A DNA stretch of 64,000 nucleotides from Alphaproteobacteria bacterium (GCA_016125165.1 WGMH01000001.1:124001-188000), one strand, 5' to 3'. Shown: positions 52,806 to 62,669, counted from the first letter of the stretch. Program-made: numbers and translations. Notes: a model not told the origin generated them from the sequence alone.

Positions 52806-54047
52806 TTAGTACGCCATCGCCTGAACGACCGCTTTCATACGTTCGGCGAGGGAGAATTCGTCTTCGATGAAGTCCGAATCCACCCACCAATCTTCCACTT
52901 CGGCGAGGATGCGCCCGATCATCGGGCCTTCCTTTACCCCGGCGTTCATCACATCGCGGCCGGTGAGCGGAAAGTTCGGACGTACCCACGAATCCGCCAG
53001 CGCCATCAGCGCGCGCCACTGAATGGCATTCGACGCCTTCGCATCTTCGGCCCAGCGAAGCTGCACGCGGTCGCGAAAGCGTTTGGGCCCAATGCGATAG
53101 AGCAGTTTGCGCACTTCGCGGATGGAAAGCCAGGAGACGATCTTCTCCCTGCCCGTCGCGAGGTCCATCAGGCGCTCGCGATCCGCATTGGAAAGTTTCA
53201 GGCGATCCGCCGTTTCGGTGACGGTGTCCGCATCGGCCGGCATGAGCGTCGCGAGCCGCAGCACAGGATCGGGCGTGAAGAAGGCGTTGGTATCGTTTTC
53301 AACGAGACGTTCAAGCCGCGCGATATCGAGCGCACCGGGCAGAAGCTCGGCGAGAATGCCCGATGCGGCCATAGTGCGCAGAACCGGCACGGGATTTTCA
53401 GCGGCCAGAAGTTTCAGAAGTTCGGACTGCATGCGCTCGCCGGAAAGTTTGGCGAGGCCGGATTTTTCGGATGCCGCGGCGTTGAGCGCATCGCTGTCGA
53501 TTTCGCCCTTGCCATACCACGCATGGAAGCGGAAGAGGCGCAGGATGCGCAGATAATCTTCGCGGATGCGGGTCGTCGCATCGCCGACGAAGCGCACCTT
53601 GCCCGCTTGCAGATCGGCAATGCCGCCAACGCTGTCGAACACAGTGCCTTCGGCATCGGCATAGAGCGCATTCATTGTGAAATCGCGGCGCGCGGCGTCT
53701 TCGCCCCAATCCTTGGTGAAGGCGACCACGGCGCGGCGGCCATCGGTGGAAACGTCACGGCGCAAGGTGGTGACTTCCACCGGCTTGCCATCGACAACAG
53801 CCGTGATCGTGCCGTGTTCGATGCCGGTGGGCACGGCCTTGATGTTCGCGGCTTCGAGACGCTTGGTTACCTCATCGGGCATGAGCGGTGTTGCGATATC
53901 GATATCGCCAACCGGCTGACCGAGAAGAGAATTGCGCACCACGCCGCCGACAAAGCGGGCTGTTCCGCCGTCCTTCGTGAGCGCCTCCATGACCGCACGC
54001 GTTTCGGGCGCGCGCATCCATGGCTGACGTGCAGGATCGAGCTTCAC
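52806..54047 (-). CDS. cca: CCA tRNA nucleotidyltransferase
   Basis: Adds or repairs the 3' CCA of tRNAs. The 413-residue class II protein contains FVGGVVRNSLLGQPVGDIDIATP with the catalytic DID (motif A), the RRD box EDAARRDFTMNALYAD that selects CTP, and EDYLRILRLFRFHAWYG. Family members that only poly(A)-tail mRNA share these motifs, but the neighbourhood (DUF1285, Nudix, DUF6111) is that of CCA-adding enzymes in alphaproteobacteria. Overlaps DUF6111 by ATGA. Confidence 0.95.
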   Translation of the reverse strand: MKLDPARQPWMRAPETRAVMEALTKDGGTARFVGGVVRNSLLGQPVGDIDIATPLMPDEVTKRLEAANIKAVPTGIEHGTITAVVDGKPVEVTTLRRDVSTDGRRAVVAFTKDWGEDAARRDFTMNALYADAEGTVFDSVGGIADLQAGKVRFVGDATTRIREDYLRILRLFRFHAWYGKGEIDSDALNAAASEKSGLAKLSGERMQSELLKLLAAENPVPVLRTMAASGILAELLPGALDIARLERLVENDTNAFFTPDPVLRLATLMPADADTVTETADRLKLSNADRERLMDLATGREKIVSWLSIREVRKLLYRIGPKRFRDRVQLRWAEDAKASNAIQWRALMALADSWVRPNFPLTGRDVMNAGVKEGPMIGRILAEVEDWWVDSDFIEDEFSLAERMKAVVQAMAY

Positions 54048-54319
54048 GGCGATTTCTCCGGTTCGACATGGCCCGGCACAATCTTGCCGTTTTCGACATG
54101 GGGAGCCACGTAACGCCCGCCGGTTTTATCGCCTTCAACCAGCCCAAGCCAGATGAAGCTGGCGATCACGATCACAAGACCGGCGCCGAACAGCCATGTC
54201 CACGGCGTGGGATGCTGCGGCGGCGCGCCAGTACGCTTGTGCGTGAGCCACAGATAGACGCCGTAAATCGCGAACGGGATCGCAAACAGGACCACACGCA
54301 CCAGAAGCAGACGGATCAT
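54044..54319 (-). CDS. DUF6111 family membrane protein
   Basis: A 91-residue protein with two transmembrane helices (about residues 4-24 and 41-60) and a short soluble tail with YVAPHVENGKIVPGHVEP, which is the conserved block of DUF6111. It lies between the Nudix hydrolase and cca genes and overlaps both by ATGA, an arrangement shared widely in alphaproteobacteria. No biochemical function is known. Confidence 0.85.
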   Translation of the reverse strand: MIRLLLVRVVLFAIPFAIYGVYLWLTHKRTGAPPQHPTPWTWLFGAGLVIVIASFIWLGLVEGDKTGGRYVAPHVENGKIVPGHVEPEKSP

Positions 54320-54978
54320 GGCCGCGCCAGCCTTTCACTGAAATTCACGAGAATCGCCGCCGTCGCGCCCCAGATATAGAAGCGTTCATACTGAAAGGAA
54401 TAGAATTCGCGGCGATGGCCCTGCCATTCGCGTGCTTCGCGCCTTCTGTTCGCCGGATCGAGCAGAAAGGCGAGCGGCACCTCAAACACTTCCGCCACCT
54501 CGCGTGCATCGGGCATGAGGCGAAAGCCTTCGCTCAGCAATCCGACCACCGGAAGGATCGCAAAGCCGGTGCCGGTTTCATAAGGATCGAGATATCCCGC
54601 CACCGAAACGAATTTGGGATCGATGCCGGTTTCTTCCTGCGTTTCGCGCAAGGCGGTTTCGACAAGCGAGGGATCGCCCTCTTCCGCGCGGCCGCCGGGA
54701 AAACTGACCTGACCTGCGTGTTTGGACAGGGTGTGCGTGCGCTGCGTGAACAGCACCGTGGGTTCGGGCTTCTTCACCACGGGCAACAGAACCGCGGCGG
54801 GCGCCAGCGCGCGTTCCTGCATTGGGCGCGTGCCGGGATTGAGATCGTAATCGCCGCGTGTGGGCTTCAGCGGCAGAAGCGGCACATCGGGCAGAAGATT
54901 GGGACGCAAGGTTTCAACACCACCCGCGCCGATGCGCCGGGCAATTGCCGTTCCATCCAGATTGACCGCTTCACTCAC
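54316..54978 (-). CDS. CoA pyrophosphatase, Nudix family (NudL-like)
   Basis: A 220-residue Nudix hydrolase. The Nudix box G-x5-E-x7-RE-x2-EE-x-G is visible in FPGGRAEEGDPSLVETALRE followed by TQEETGIDPKF, and the preceding RTHTLSKHAGQVSFPGG is the marker of the CoA-pyrophosphatase (NudL/YeaB) branch. It hydrolyses CoA or oxidised CoA to phosphopantetheine and 3',5'-ADP. GTG start directly after the DUF1285 stop; stop overlaps DUF6111 by ATGA. Confidence 0.92.
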   Translation of the reverse strand: MSEAVNLDGTAIARRIGAGGVETLRPNLLPDVPLLPLKPTRGDYDLNPGTRPMQERALAPAAVLLPVVKKPEPTVLFTQRTHTLSKHAGQVSFPGGRAEEGDPSLVETALRETQEETGIDPKFVSVAGYLDPYETGTGFAILPVVGLLSEGFRLMPDAREVAEVFEVPLAFLLDPANRRREAREWQGHRREFYSFQYERFYIWGATAAILVNFSERLARP

Positions 54979-55545
54979 CTAGAGTTTTCCAATCGGGAAA
55001 AATTCCCCGCCGCTCCACACGCCGAGGCACCCTTCATGCGCGCCCTCACCCGGAACGGCAAGATCGGCGAGCTGATAAAACACATTGCGCGAAAGCTTCG
55101 CTTCCAGACCCTTGCGCACATGAACATAGGGCGATGGCTGACCGGTCTTCGGATCGGTTTCCACGCGGATGGGATTATCTTTGCCCGCGACCGTTTCATC
55201 GCCGACATTGGTGGTGAAAGAGAGCGCCTGATCCCTGCCCGCCCCCGTTACTTCCAGCAGCACGGCAATAAACGGGGCATCTTCCACCCGGATGCGCATC
55301 TTCTCGGCCGGCGTGACGAGATGAAACCCGTCGGGATCCTTTCTGAGAATGGTGGAGAACAGCCGTACCAGTTCCTTGCGGCCAATGGGCGATCCCATGT
55401 GGAACCAGGTGCCGTCGCGCGCGATGCGAATGTCGATCTCGCCGCAATGGGCCGGATTCCACTTTTCCACGGGCGGCAGACCTCGGCCCTGCGCGGCTTC
55501 GCGCTGCAGACTCGCAATCCCCATGGAAAATCCCGAATCGGCCAT
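54979..55545 (-). CDS. DUF1285 domain protein
   Basis: A 188-residue protein of the DUF1285 family: LPPVEKWNPAHCGEIDIRIARDGTWFHMGSPIGRKELVRLFSTIL, RKDPDGFHLVTPAEKMRIRVEDAPFIAV, and the final GVWSGGEFFPIGKL are its conserved blocks. The structure of one member shows two linked beta domains, but the role is unknown. It is the first gene of the operon ending in cca and is divergent from moxR. Start at MADSGFS (55545) chosen over 55569. Confidence 0.88.
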   Translation of the reverse strand: MADSGFSMGIASLQREAAQGRGLPPVEKWNPAHCGEIDIRIARDGTWFHMGSPIGRKELVRLFSTILRKDPDGFHLVTPAEKMRIRVEDAPFIAVLLEVTGAGRDQALSFTTNVGDETVAGKDNPIRVETDPKTGQPSPYVHVRKGLEAKLSRNVFYQLADLAVPGEGAHEGCLGVWSGGEFFPIGKL

Positions 55546-55757
55546 GTTTACGCCACCAAACTCCCGCAAGGGTGACGTGGGTTTAACCGCCTCACCCGAT
55601 TGTGCGCCACGGCGCTAACCGCACATCCGATGCCCGGTTGCGCCCCAGAAGGCGAGGTGCAACATAGGGTCATCCCGCCGCCGTTAGTTCGCCGCAACGC
55701 CTGCAAAACCAAGATAGGCGCGAGGCCGGGGAGCGGCAACCATTGGACCGGAATGCC

Positions 55758-56759
55758 ATGAGCGACACATTGGAAGAAACCGACTCCAGAGCCGTGCAAC
55801 AGGCCGAAGCGGTGGCACACGCCTTCGCGCGGGTGCGCGATGCCATCGGCGCGGTGATCTTCGGTCAGCGAGATGTGATCGATCAGTCGCTCATCACGCT
55901 TCTTTCCGGCGGGCACGGGCTTCTGATCGGCGTTCCGGGTCTTGCCAAGACGCGGCTGGTTGAAACGCTTGCCGTCGTGCTCGGCCTTGACTGGAAGCGC
56001 ATCCAGTTCACGCCTGACCTGATGCCCGCCGACATCATCGGTTCCGAAGTGCTGGAAGAAGCACAAGGCGGCGCACGCTCCTTCCGCTTCCTCAAAGGCC
56101 CCGTGTTCACGCAGCTTCTGATGGCGGATGAAATCAACCGCGCCAGCCCGCGCACGCAATCGGCATTGCTGCAGGCGATGCAGGAGCGCTACGTGACAGT
56201 GGCAGGCACGCGCTACGATCTGCCCCAGCCCTTCCATGTGTTCGCGACGCAGAATCCGCTCGAACAGGAAGGCACCTATCCGCTGCCCGAAGCGCAGCTC
56301 GACCGTTTCCTCCTGCAGATCGATGTTGGCTATCCCGATGCGGACGCCGAACGGCGCATGCTCGTTGCAACCACCTTCGGCGAGGAAAAAGCCGTAGCGC
56401 CCGCATGCACCGCGCAGGCATTGATGGATGCACAGGCCATCGTGCGCCGCCTGCCGGTGGGCGAAAAGGTGGTCGAAGCGATCCTGCGCCTTGTGCGCGC
56501 GGCGCGGCCCGACGATGGCGGCGACGGCGCATTGCGCGAATATATTTCCTGGGGCCCCGGCCCGCGCGCGAGCCAGGCCTTCATGCTGGCGGTGCGCGCA
56601 CGCGCGCTGATTGAAGGCCGCTTCGCGCCGTCGGTGGACGATGTGGCGGCGCTGGCGCAACCGATCCTGCGCCATCGCATGGCGCTCAATTTCTCGGCGC
56701 GTGCCGAAGGCACCACCGTGAGCGATGTGATCGACCGGCTGTGCCGCAATTACCTTTGA
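55758..56759 (+). CDS. MoxR family AAA+ ATPase
   Basis: A 333-residue AAA+ chaperone-like ATPase. Walker A is GVPGLAKTRLVETLA, Walker B LLMADEINRASPRTQSALLQAMQE, sensor 1 FATQNPLEQEGTYPLPEAQLDRF, and the C-terminal lid has ARPSQAFMLAVRA-like sequence. MoxR ATPases work with VWA-domain or DUF58 proteins in envelope stress and enzyme maturation, and here the partners follow at once. ATG 55758 preferred to TTG 55743. First gene of a four-gene operon. Confidence 0.93.
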   Translation: MSDTLEETDSRAVQQAEAVAHAFARVRDAIGAVIFGQRDVIDQSLITLLSGGHGLLIGVPGLAKTRLVETLAVVLGLDWKRIQFTPDLMPADIIGSEVLEEAQGGARSFRFLKGPVFTQLLMADEINRASPRTQSALLQAMQERYVTVAGTRYDLPQPFHVFATQNPLEQEGTYPLPEAQLDRFLLQIDVGYPDADAERRMLVATTFGEEKAVAPACTAQALMDAQAIVRRLPVGEKVVEAILRLVRAARPDDGGDGALREYISWGPGPRASQAFMLAVRARALIEGRFAPSVDDVAALAQPILRHRMALNFSARAEGTTVSDVIDRLCRNYL

Positions 56760-57631
56760 CGCAAACCCTTCGCGAAGATGCCGAACGCGCGGCAGGCGCG
56801 CTCCCGCCCCTTCTGGTGGCGGCAGAGCGGCTGTCATCCGCCGTGAGCCTTGGCGTGCACGGGCGGCGCAAGGCAGGCATCGGCGAATCCTTCTGGCAGT
56901 TCCGCCGCTATCAGAGCGAGGATGCCGCGCAGAATATCGACTGGCGGCAATCGGCGCGCTCGCAGAATCTCTATGTGCGCGAACGCGAATGGGAAGCGGC
57001 CGAAGCGGTTTGGCTGTGGCGCGATGCCACCGCCGGGATGCGTTATCATTCCAGTGGCGCGACCACCACCAAGGCCGACCGCGCAACGGTGCTGACGCTG
57101 GCGCTGGCGTCGCTGCTCATTCGCGGCGGCGAGCGCATCGCATTGATCGGGCAGGATCGCCCGCCTTCCACCGGACGGGTGGCGCTCAACCGCCTTGCAC
57201 ATGTGCTGATCGACAGCGCGCCGGGTGATGCCGCCTTGCCGCCCGAAGCGCCGGTGACGAAAAATTCGCAGGCGGTCTGGTTCAGCGATTTTCTTTCACC
57301 GCTGAACGACATCGAAACAGCCATGAAGCGGCTGGCGCGCGCGGGGCTATCCGGCCACCTCGTGCACATCATCGATCCGGCGGAACAGGATTTTCCCTTC
57401 ACGGGGCGCACGCGGTTCGAATCCATCGAAGGCGCGCTCACCGCCCTGTTCGGCCGGGCCGAAAGCGTGCGCGACGGATATCGCGCGCGTTTCAAGGCGC
57501 ATGGCGAAGCGCTGTCCACGCTGGCGCGGCGAATGGGCTGGAGCTATCTGGCCCATCGCACCGACAAATCCGCGCAGGCCGCGCTGGTTGCGCTTTATGC
57601 GCATGTCGGCGGCGACAGGAAGAAGGGATAG
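56756..57631 (+). CDS. DUF58 domain protein
   Basis: A 291-residue cytoplasmic protein of the DUF58 family, related to VWA domains. The conserved motif GIGESFWQFRRYQSEDAAQNIDWRQSARSQ with the following LYVREREWE block is the DUF58 hallmark. It accompanies MoxR ATPases. The most likely start is the TTG at 56756, whose last base and the two before overlap the moxR stop (TTGA); a GTG at 56741 is also possible. Confidence 0.92.
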   Translation: MTQTLREDAERAAGALPPLLVAAERLSSAVSLGVHGRRKAGIGESFWQFRRYQSEDAAQNIDWRQSARSQNLYVREREWEAAEAVWLWRDATAGMRYHSSGATTTKADRATVLTLALASLLIRGGERIALIGQDRPPSTGRVALNRLAHVLIDSAPGDAALPPEAPVTKNSQAVWFSDFLSPLNDIETAMKRLARAGLSGHLVHIIDPAEQDFPFTGRTRFESIEGALTALFGRAESVRDGYRARFKAHGEALSTLARRMGWSYLAHRTDKSAQAALVALYAHVGGDRKKG

Positions 57632-57640
57632 CACGCGCGC

Positions 57641-60391
57641 ATGTCCCTTCTTGGCGGCCTGACATTTTCCTATCCCTGGCTTCTGGCGGCGCTCGCGGCC
57701 TTGCCCGCGATCTGGTTTCTGCTGCGCGTGACGCCGCCCGCGCCGCGGCGCGTACCGTTTCCGCCGCTCAGGCTTCTGCTCGGCCTCGATGCACCCGAAG
57801 AAACGCCCGCGCGCACGCCCTGGTGGCTTCTGCTGCTGCGCATAATCGCCGCGGCGTTCATCATCATCGCGCTCGCCGCGCCGGTGATCGGCGAGAACAA
57901 GGCGCCCGTCACGAACGGGCCGCTCGTTCTCTTCATCGACAATGGCTGGACCGCCGCGCACAACTGGGACGACCGGCAGAGCCTGATCGAAGAAACCCTC
58001 GATGCCGCTGCGCGCGCGGAGCGGCCCGTGGCGCTTGTCGCGACCGCCGATCCGCAAACCACGATCGATCTGCTCGATGCGGGCAAGGCCGAACGGATCG
58101 CGCGCGAGCTTGCGCCGCGTTCCTGGCTGCCGGATCGCAAAGGGGCGCTGGCCGCGCTCGCGAAAACGAAATTCGCGGGCAAGCCGGAAATCGTCTGGCT
58201 GAGTGACGATGTGGATCATGGCGACGCCATCGCCACGAGCGAAGCCCTGGCGAAGATCGGATCGCTGACCGTTTACCGCGATGCGCGCGGCAAAGGCCCG
58301 CTCGCGCTCGAACCGGAAGATGCAACAGCCTCGGGCTACACTGTTCCGGTCTTGCGCGGCGACAGCGAAGGCGCACGCGACGGCCTTGTGGAAGCCATCG
58401 GCGCGCGCGGCGAACGGCTGGGCGGCGGTGAATTCCATTTCCTGCCCGGCAAGAGCGAAGCCGATGCGAAAATCGGCGTGCCGCCGGAAGTGCGCAACCA
58501 GATCCGCAAGCTGACAATCAGCAATGAACACGCCGCGGGCGCAACGCGGCTTCTGGGTGCGGATGCACGGCACAAGGAAGTGGGTCTTGTTTCGGCAATC
58601 AATGTGGAATCCGAGCAGCCGCTGCTCTCCGATCTCTATTATCTGGAGCGCGCGCTCGGTCCCTTTGCCGACCTGCACAAGGGCACCATCGAAGACGCGC
58701 TGACGCGAAAGGTTTCCGTACTGCTCTTGGCCGATATCGGGCGCATCGCGGGTGCCGATTATGACCGCGTGGAAAAATTCGTGCGCGAGGGCGGGGTTCT
58801 CATCCGCTTTGCCGGGCCGCGCATGACGGAGAACACCGACGATCTGGTTCCGGTGAAGCTGCGCAATGGCGGACGCTATCTCGGCGGTGCTATGGCGTGG
58901 GCCGAGCCGCAGCATCTGGCGCCCTTTCCCGATGCGAGCCCTTTTCGCGGCCTGACGGTGCCGGAAGAGGTGACAGTGTCTCGGCAGATATTGGCCGAGC
59001 CTTCCGTTGAACTTTCCGAACGCAGCTGGGCACGGCTCAGCGATGGCACGCCGCTGGTGACCGCTGCACAACGTGGCAAGGGCTGGGTGGTGCTGTTTCA
59101 TGTGACGGCGGGGCCGGGATGGTCGTCGCTGCCGCTCTCCGGTCTTTATGTGGATATGCTGCGGCGGCTGATGGATTTGTCGTCCGGCGTGCGGCCCGCA
59201 GAACTTGCGCGCGATGCCGATGCCAGCTTTGCGCCCCTGTCGGTGCTCGATGGTTTCGGCGAGATGCACAAGCCTTCTGCCGATATTCTGCCGATACGCG
59301 GCGGCGAACTTGTGCGCGCCACGCCGTCGGCAAAACATCCGGCAGGGCTTTATGGCGCAGAGGGTGCGGAGATCGCATTCAACGCGGCAAACCGCGACAC
59401 GCTGCTGACACCCCTGCCCGAACTGCGCGCGATCATGCAGACCTATGCGGGCGCTACCACGATCGCGCTGCAATCGCCGCTTCTGGTCATCGCCATACTC
59501 CTTCTGCTTGCCGACGCGGTGCTGTCGCTATGGCTGCGCGGGCTTCTTGTTGTGCCGCGCCTCCCACGCGGGCTGGGACGGACGGCGGGCCTGTTCCTGA
59601 TCGCGCTGGTGCTGATGCCACAGCATTCGCGCGCCGACGATGCTTTCGACATGAAAGCCGCGCTCGACACGCGACTGGCCTATGTCATAACCGGCGTCTC
59701 GGATGTGGATGACATGAGCCGCGCCGGGCTGACAGGACTGGGTTTGATCCTGAAAACGCGCACCTCCTATCTTCCCGAAGCGCCACTGGGCATTGATCTG
59801 GACCGGGACGATCTTTCGTTCTTTCCGCTGATCTACTGGCCGATGGACCCGCGCCAGAAGGAGCTTTCCCCGCAAGCCATCAGCAAGCTCTCCGATTACA
59901 TGCGCAATGGCGGCACGCTTCTGATCGACACGCGCGACAGAACGCTGGGCGGCGAGCCGAACAACTCGCCCGGCACGCAAACACTGCGCAGGCTTCTCGG
60001 TAAGCTCGATCTGCCGCCGTTGCAGCCCGTGCCCGCCGATCACGTTTTGACCAAGACGTTCTACCTGTTGCAGACATTTCCGGGCCGCTGGGAAGGCGGC
60101 AAGGTTTGGGTGGAAGCGTTGCCGCCCGCAGAGCCCGGGGCCGCGCCTTCGCCAGCGCGCGGCGGCGATGGCGTATCGCCCGTCATCATCGGCGGCAATG
60201 ACTGGGCATCGGCGTGGGCGGTGGACAATACCGGACAGCCCATCGCGGCAGTGTCGTCCGGCAGCACCATGCAGCGGGAGATGGCCTATCGCTTCGGCGT
60301 GAACGTGGTGATGTATGCGCTGACCGGCAACTACAAAACCGATCAGGTGCATGTGCCCGCGCTGCTGCAACGCTTGGGGAAAGAGAAATGA
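57641..60391 (+). CDS. DUF4159 domain protein with BatA-type N-terminus
   Basis: A 916-residue membrane protein. Two N-terminal helices (about 8-28 and 61-82) with the BatA aerotolerance-regulator motif FSYPWLLAALAALPAIWFLLR; a VWA-like stretch (PLVLFIDNGWTAAHNWDDR, EIVWLSDDVDHG); a gatase-like central part; two more helices near 605-645; and C-terminal DUF4159 domain (SFFPLIYWPMDPRQKELS, NGGTLLIDTRD, IIGGNDWASAWA) exported or cytoplasmic depending on topology. Third gene of the moxR operon. Role in envelope homeostasis is inferred. Confidence 0.9.
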   Translation: MSLLGGLTFSYPWLLAALAALPAIWFLLRVTPPAPRRVPFPPLRLLLGLDAPEETPARTPWWLLLLRIIAAAFIIIALAAPVIGENKAPVTNGPLVLFIDNGWTAAHNWDDRQSLIEETLDAAARAERPVALVATADPQTTIDLLDAGKAERIARELAPRSWLPDRKGALAALAKTKFAGKPEIVWLSDDVDHGDAIATSEALAKIGSLTVYRDARGKGPLALEPEDATASGYTVPVLRGDSEGARDGLVEAIGARGERLGGGEFHFLPGKSEADAKIGVPPEVRNQIRKLTISNEHAAGATRLLGADARHKEVGLVSAINVESEQPLLSDLYYLERALGPFADLHKGTIEDALTRKVSVLLLADIGRIAGADYDRVEKFVREGGVLIRFAGPRMTENTDDLVPVKLRNGGRYLGGAMAWAEPQHLAPFPDASPFRGLTVPEEVTVSRQILAEPSVELSERSWARLSDGTPLVTAAQRGKGWVVLFHVTAGPGWSSLPLSGLYVDMLRRLMDLSSGVRPAELARDADASFAPLSVLDGFGEMHKPSADILPIRGGELVRATPSAKHPAGLYGAEGAEIAFNAANRDTLLTPLPELRAIMQTYAGATTIALQSPLLVIAILLLLADAVLSLWLRGLLVVPRLPRGLGRTAGLFLIALVLMPQHSRADDAFDMKAALDTRLAYVITGVSDVDDMSRAGLTGLGLILKTRTSYLPEAPLGIDLDRDDLSFFPLIYWPMDPRQKELSPQAISKLSDYMRNGGTLLIDTRDRTLGGEPNNSPGTQTLRRLLGKLDLPPLQPVPADHVLTKTFYLLQTFPGRWEGGKVWVEALPPAEPGAAPSPARGGDGVSPVIIGGNDWASAWAVDNTGQPIAAVSSGSTMQREMAYRFGVNVVMYALTGNYKTDQVHVPALLQRLGKEK

Positions 60392-60437
60392 TCCCCGTGG
60401 CGCATGCGATGTCACTTCGGGCGCTGGAGGTTGAACG

Positions 60438-62501
60438 ATGAACCTCTCGCTCGAATTCGCGCCGCATGTTGCGCCCTTTGTGCTTTGGGCACTGCTTGGC
60501 CTTGCCGTTCTTCTGTCGCTCTATCTTGTCGCCGTGCGCGCACGCGGCGCGTGGGCGCGCGCGCTCGCATTGGCCGTTGTTCTGTTGGCGCTGGCCAATC
60601 CATTGATGGTGCGCGAGACACGCGAGGCATTGCCCGATGTGGTGGCGCTCATCGTGGACCGCACGCAGAGCATGGATGTGGGCACACGCCGCAAGGATGC
60701 CGGCGCGGCCGCAGCCGAATTTAAGAAAGCCATCGCGGCGGACAAATCGCTCGAACTGCGCGAGGCCAGTATCGATACCAGGAACGCGGCGGACGATACG
60801 GGCACGCAGGCCTTCGCGGCGCTGGGTCAGGCGCTGGCTGATGTGCCGCCGGAACGGCTGGCAGGCGCGATCCTGATCACCGACGGCGAAGTGCATGATG
60901 CACCCGCCGGCAGCAAACCGGCCATCAAGGCGCCGCTGCAGGTGCTGATCGCGGGCAACAAGAACGAGACCGACCGCAAGCTGACCATCGAAAGCGCATC
61001 GCGCTTTGCCATCGTGGGACAGAACGCCGACATCGCGCTGAAGGTGGATGATTTCGGTCGCCCGGCGGGCGGCAGCGCCGAAGTGGACATTCGCGTGGAT
61101 GGTGTTCCTTCGGGCACCTATCGCGTGGAAACGGGCAAGGCATCGCGCATCGACGTGCCGGTCACCCATGGCGGCGAGAATGTGATCGAACTGGAAGCCC
61201 GGCCCGGCCCCGGCGAACTCACCTTGCAGAACAATCGCGCGGTGGTGACCGTTTCCGGCGTGCGCGATCGCTTGCGCGTGCTCCTCGTTTCCGGCGAACC
61301 GCATGCGGGCGAACGTGTGTGGCGCACACTGCTGAAAGCCGATCCAAGCGTGGACATGGTTCATTTCACCATTCTGCGCCCGCCGGACAAGCAAGACCTT
61401 GTGCCGCAAAGCGAGCTTTCACTCATTCAGTTTCCCACGCGCGAATTGTTCGTTGAGAAACTGAGCGGCTTCGATCTCGTTATCTTCGACCGCTACAGCG
61501 AGCGCGGCATTCTTCCGCTCGCCTATTTCGTCAACATCGCGCGCTATGTCGAAAATGGCGGCGCGCTGTTGGTGGCGGCGGGTCCGGAATATGCAGGCTT
61601 CATGAGCGTCTATCGCACACCGCTCTCGGTGGTGCTGCCCGCGCAGCCCGATGGGCAGGTGATCGATCAGCCGTTCAAGCCGCAGTTGACCCAGCCGGGC
61701 ATGGCGCATCCCGTCACGCGCGATCTGCAAGGCGCGAATACGGCGAACACACCGCCGACATGGGGCCGCTGGTTCCGCACCATCGGGGCGGAAAAAGTCT
61801 CCGGCGAAACACTGATGAGCGGCGCGGGCGGGCGGCCCTTGCTTGTGCTCGACCGCGTGGGCAAAGGCCGCGTGGCCGAACTTCTGTCCGATCAGGGCTG
61901 GCTGTGGGCACGCGGCTTCGAAGGCGGCGGACCGCAGGCTGAACTGCTGCGCCGCCTCGCGCATTGGTCGATGAAAGAGCCGGAGCTGGAAGAAGAGCGC
62001 CTGTCGGCCAGCGTTGCCGATGGCGAAATCGTGGTGGACCGCCGCACCATGGCAGACAGTGCCGCGCCCGTCGAAATCACTTATCCGAGCGGGAAGAAGT
62101 CGACGCTCGATCTTGCGAAGATCGAACCCGGCCATTGGCGTGCAAGCGCAAAGGCAGAGGAGCTTGGTCTTTACCGGCTGACCGATGGCAAGCTGACGGC
62201 GGTTACGGCGGCGGGGCCACTCAATCCCAAAGAAGTGGCCGACATGCGCGCGACAGATTCCATTCTCGCACAGCCCGCGCGCATGACCGGCGGCAGCGTG
62301 CACTGGCTGGTGGACGGATTACCGTCACTCCGCCGCACCGATCCGGATGACTCACAATTCGGCCGCGACTGGATCGGCCTCAAACAGAACAACGCCTATC
62401 GCGTGACGAGCGTGGAGCAGCAGGCGCTGCTGCCGCCATGGCTGGCGCTGGTGCTGCTGCTCAGCGTGCTGCTGCTCGCCTGGCGGATCGAAGGACGGTG
62501 A
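60438..62501 (+). CDS. Large membrane protein with VWA-like and glutamine-amidotransferase-like regions
   Basis: A 687-residue protein closing the moxR operon. Two N-terminal helices (about 15-33 and 40-56) are followed by a VWA-like region with VVALIVDRTQSMD (metal-site DxxxS-like) and GAILITDGEVHD; then immunoglobulin-like beta sequence (ADIALKVDDFGRPAGGSAEV); a gatase-like fold (LRVLLVSGEPHAGERVWRTLL, YVENGGALLVAAGPEYAG); and a single C-terminal helix (PPWLALVLLLSVLLLAW). Tandem large membrane proteins after DUF58 are usual in alphaproteobacterial moxR operons. No enzymatic residue can be named. Confidence 0.85.
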   Translation: MNLSLEFAPHVAPFVLWALLGLAVLLSLYLVAVRARGAWARALALAVVLLALANPLMVRETREALPDVVALIVDRTQSMDVGTRRKDAGAAAAEFKKAIAADKSLELREASIDTRNAADDTGTQAFAALGQALADVPPERLAGAILITDGEVHDAPAGSKPAIKAPLQVLIAGNKNETDRKLTIESASRFAIVGQNADIALKVDDFGRPAGGSAEVDIRVDGVPSGTYRVETGKASRIDVPVTHGGENVIELEARPGPGELTLQNNRAVVTVSGVRDRLRVLLVSGEPHAGERVWRTLLKADPSVDMVHFTILRPPDKQDLVPQSELSLIQFPTRELFVEKLSGFDLVIFDRYSERGILPLAYFVNIARYVENGGALLVAAGPEYAGFMSVYRTPLSVVLPAQPDGQVIDQPFKPQLTQPGMAHPVTRDLQGANTANTPPTWGRWFRTIGAEKVSGETLMSGAGGRPLLVLDRVGKGRVAELLSDQGWLWARGFEGGGPQAELLRRLAHWSMKEPELEEERLSASVADGEIVVDRRTMADSAAPVEITYPSGKKSTLDLAKIEPGHWRASAKAEELGLYRLTDGKLTAVTAAGPLNPKEVADMRATDSILAQPARMTGGSVHWLVDGLPSLRRTDPDDSQFGRDWIGLKQNNAYRVTSVEQQALLPPWLALVLLLSVLLLAWRIEGR

Positions 62502-62514
62502 AATTCTGCTGGAG

Positions 62515-62654
62515 TGTCATCCCCGGCTGAGTGATGCGCGATCAACAAGAAAAGGTGTCATGGCTCGCAAATGCGGGCCACCCAGCTGATACCGCTGACC
62601 TGTTGAGAATTGCATGAGCGTCACCTGGGTTCGCCGCATTCGCGGCGAATGACA
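62515..62654. repeat. Composite family-1 repeat with an extra truncated unit
   Basis: 62515-62531 is the beginning of a family-1b half (TGTCATCCCCGGCTGAG) without its end. Then a full pair: TGTCATGGCTCGCAAATGCGGGCCACCCAG (62556-62585) and CTGGGTTCGCCGCATTCGCGGCGAATGACA (62625-62654). The nesting suggests one element inserted into or recombined with another. Lies after the moxR operon. Confidence 0.75.
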
Positions 62655-62669
62655 ATTGAGGGTAACCGT

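Noticed and set aside
57347-59473. Long open frame (708 codons) on the minus strand opposite the DUF58 and DUF4159 genes
   Set aside because: Low-complexity Arg/Gly/His-rich translation with no domain; the plus strand genes are clear.
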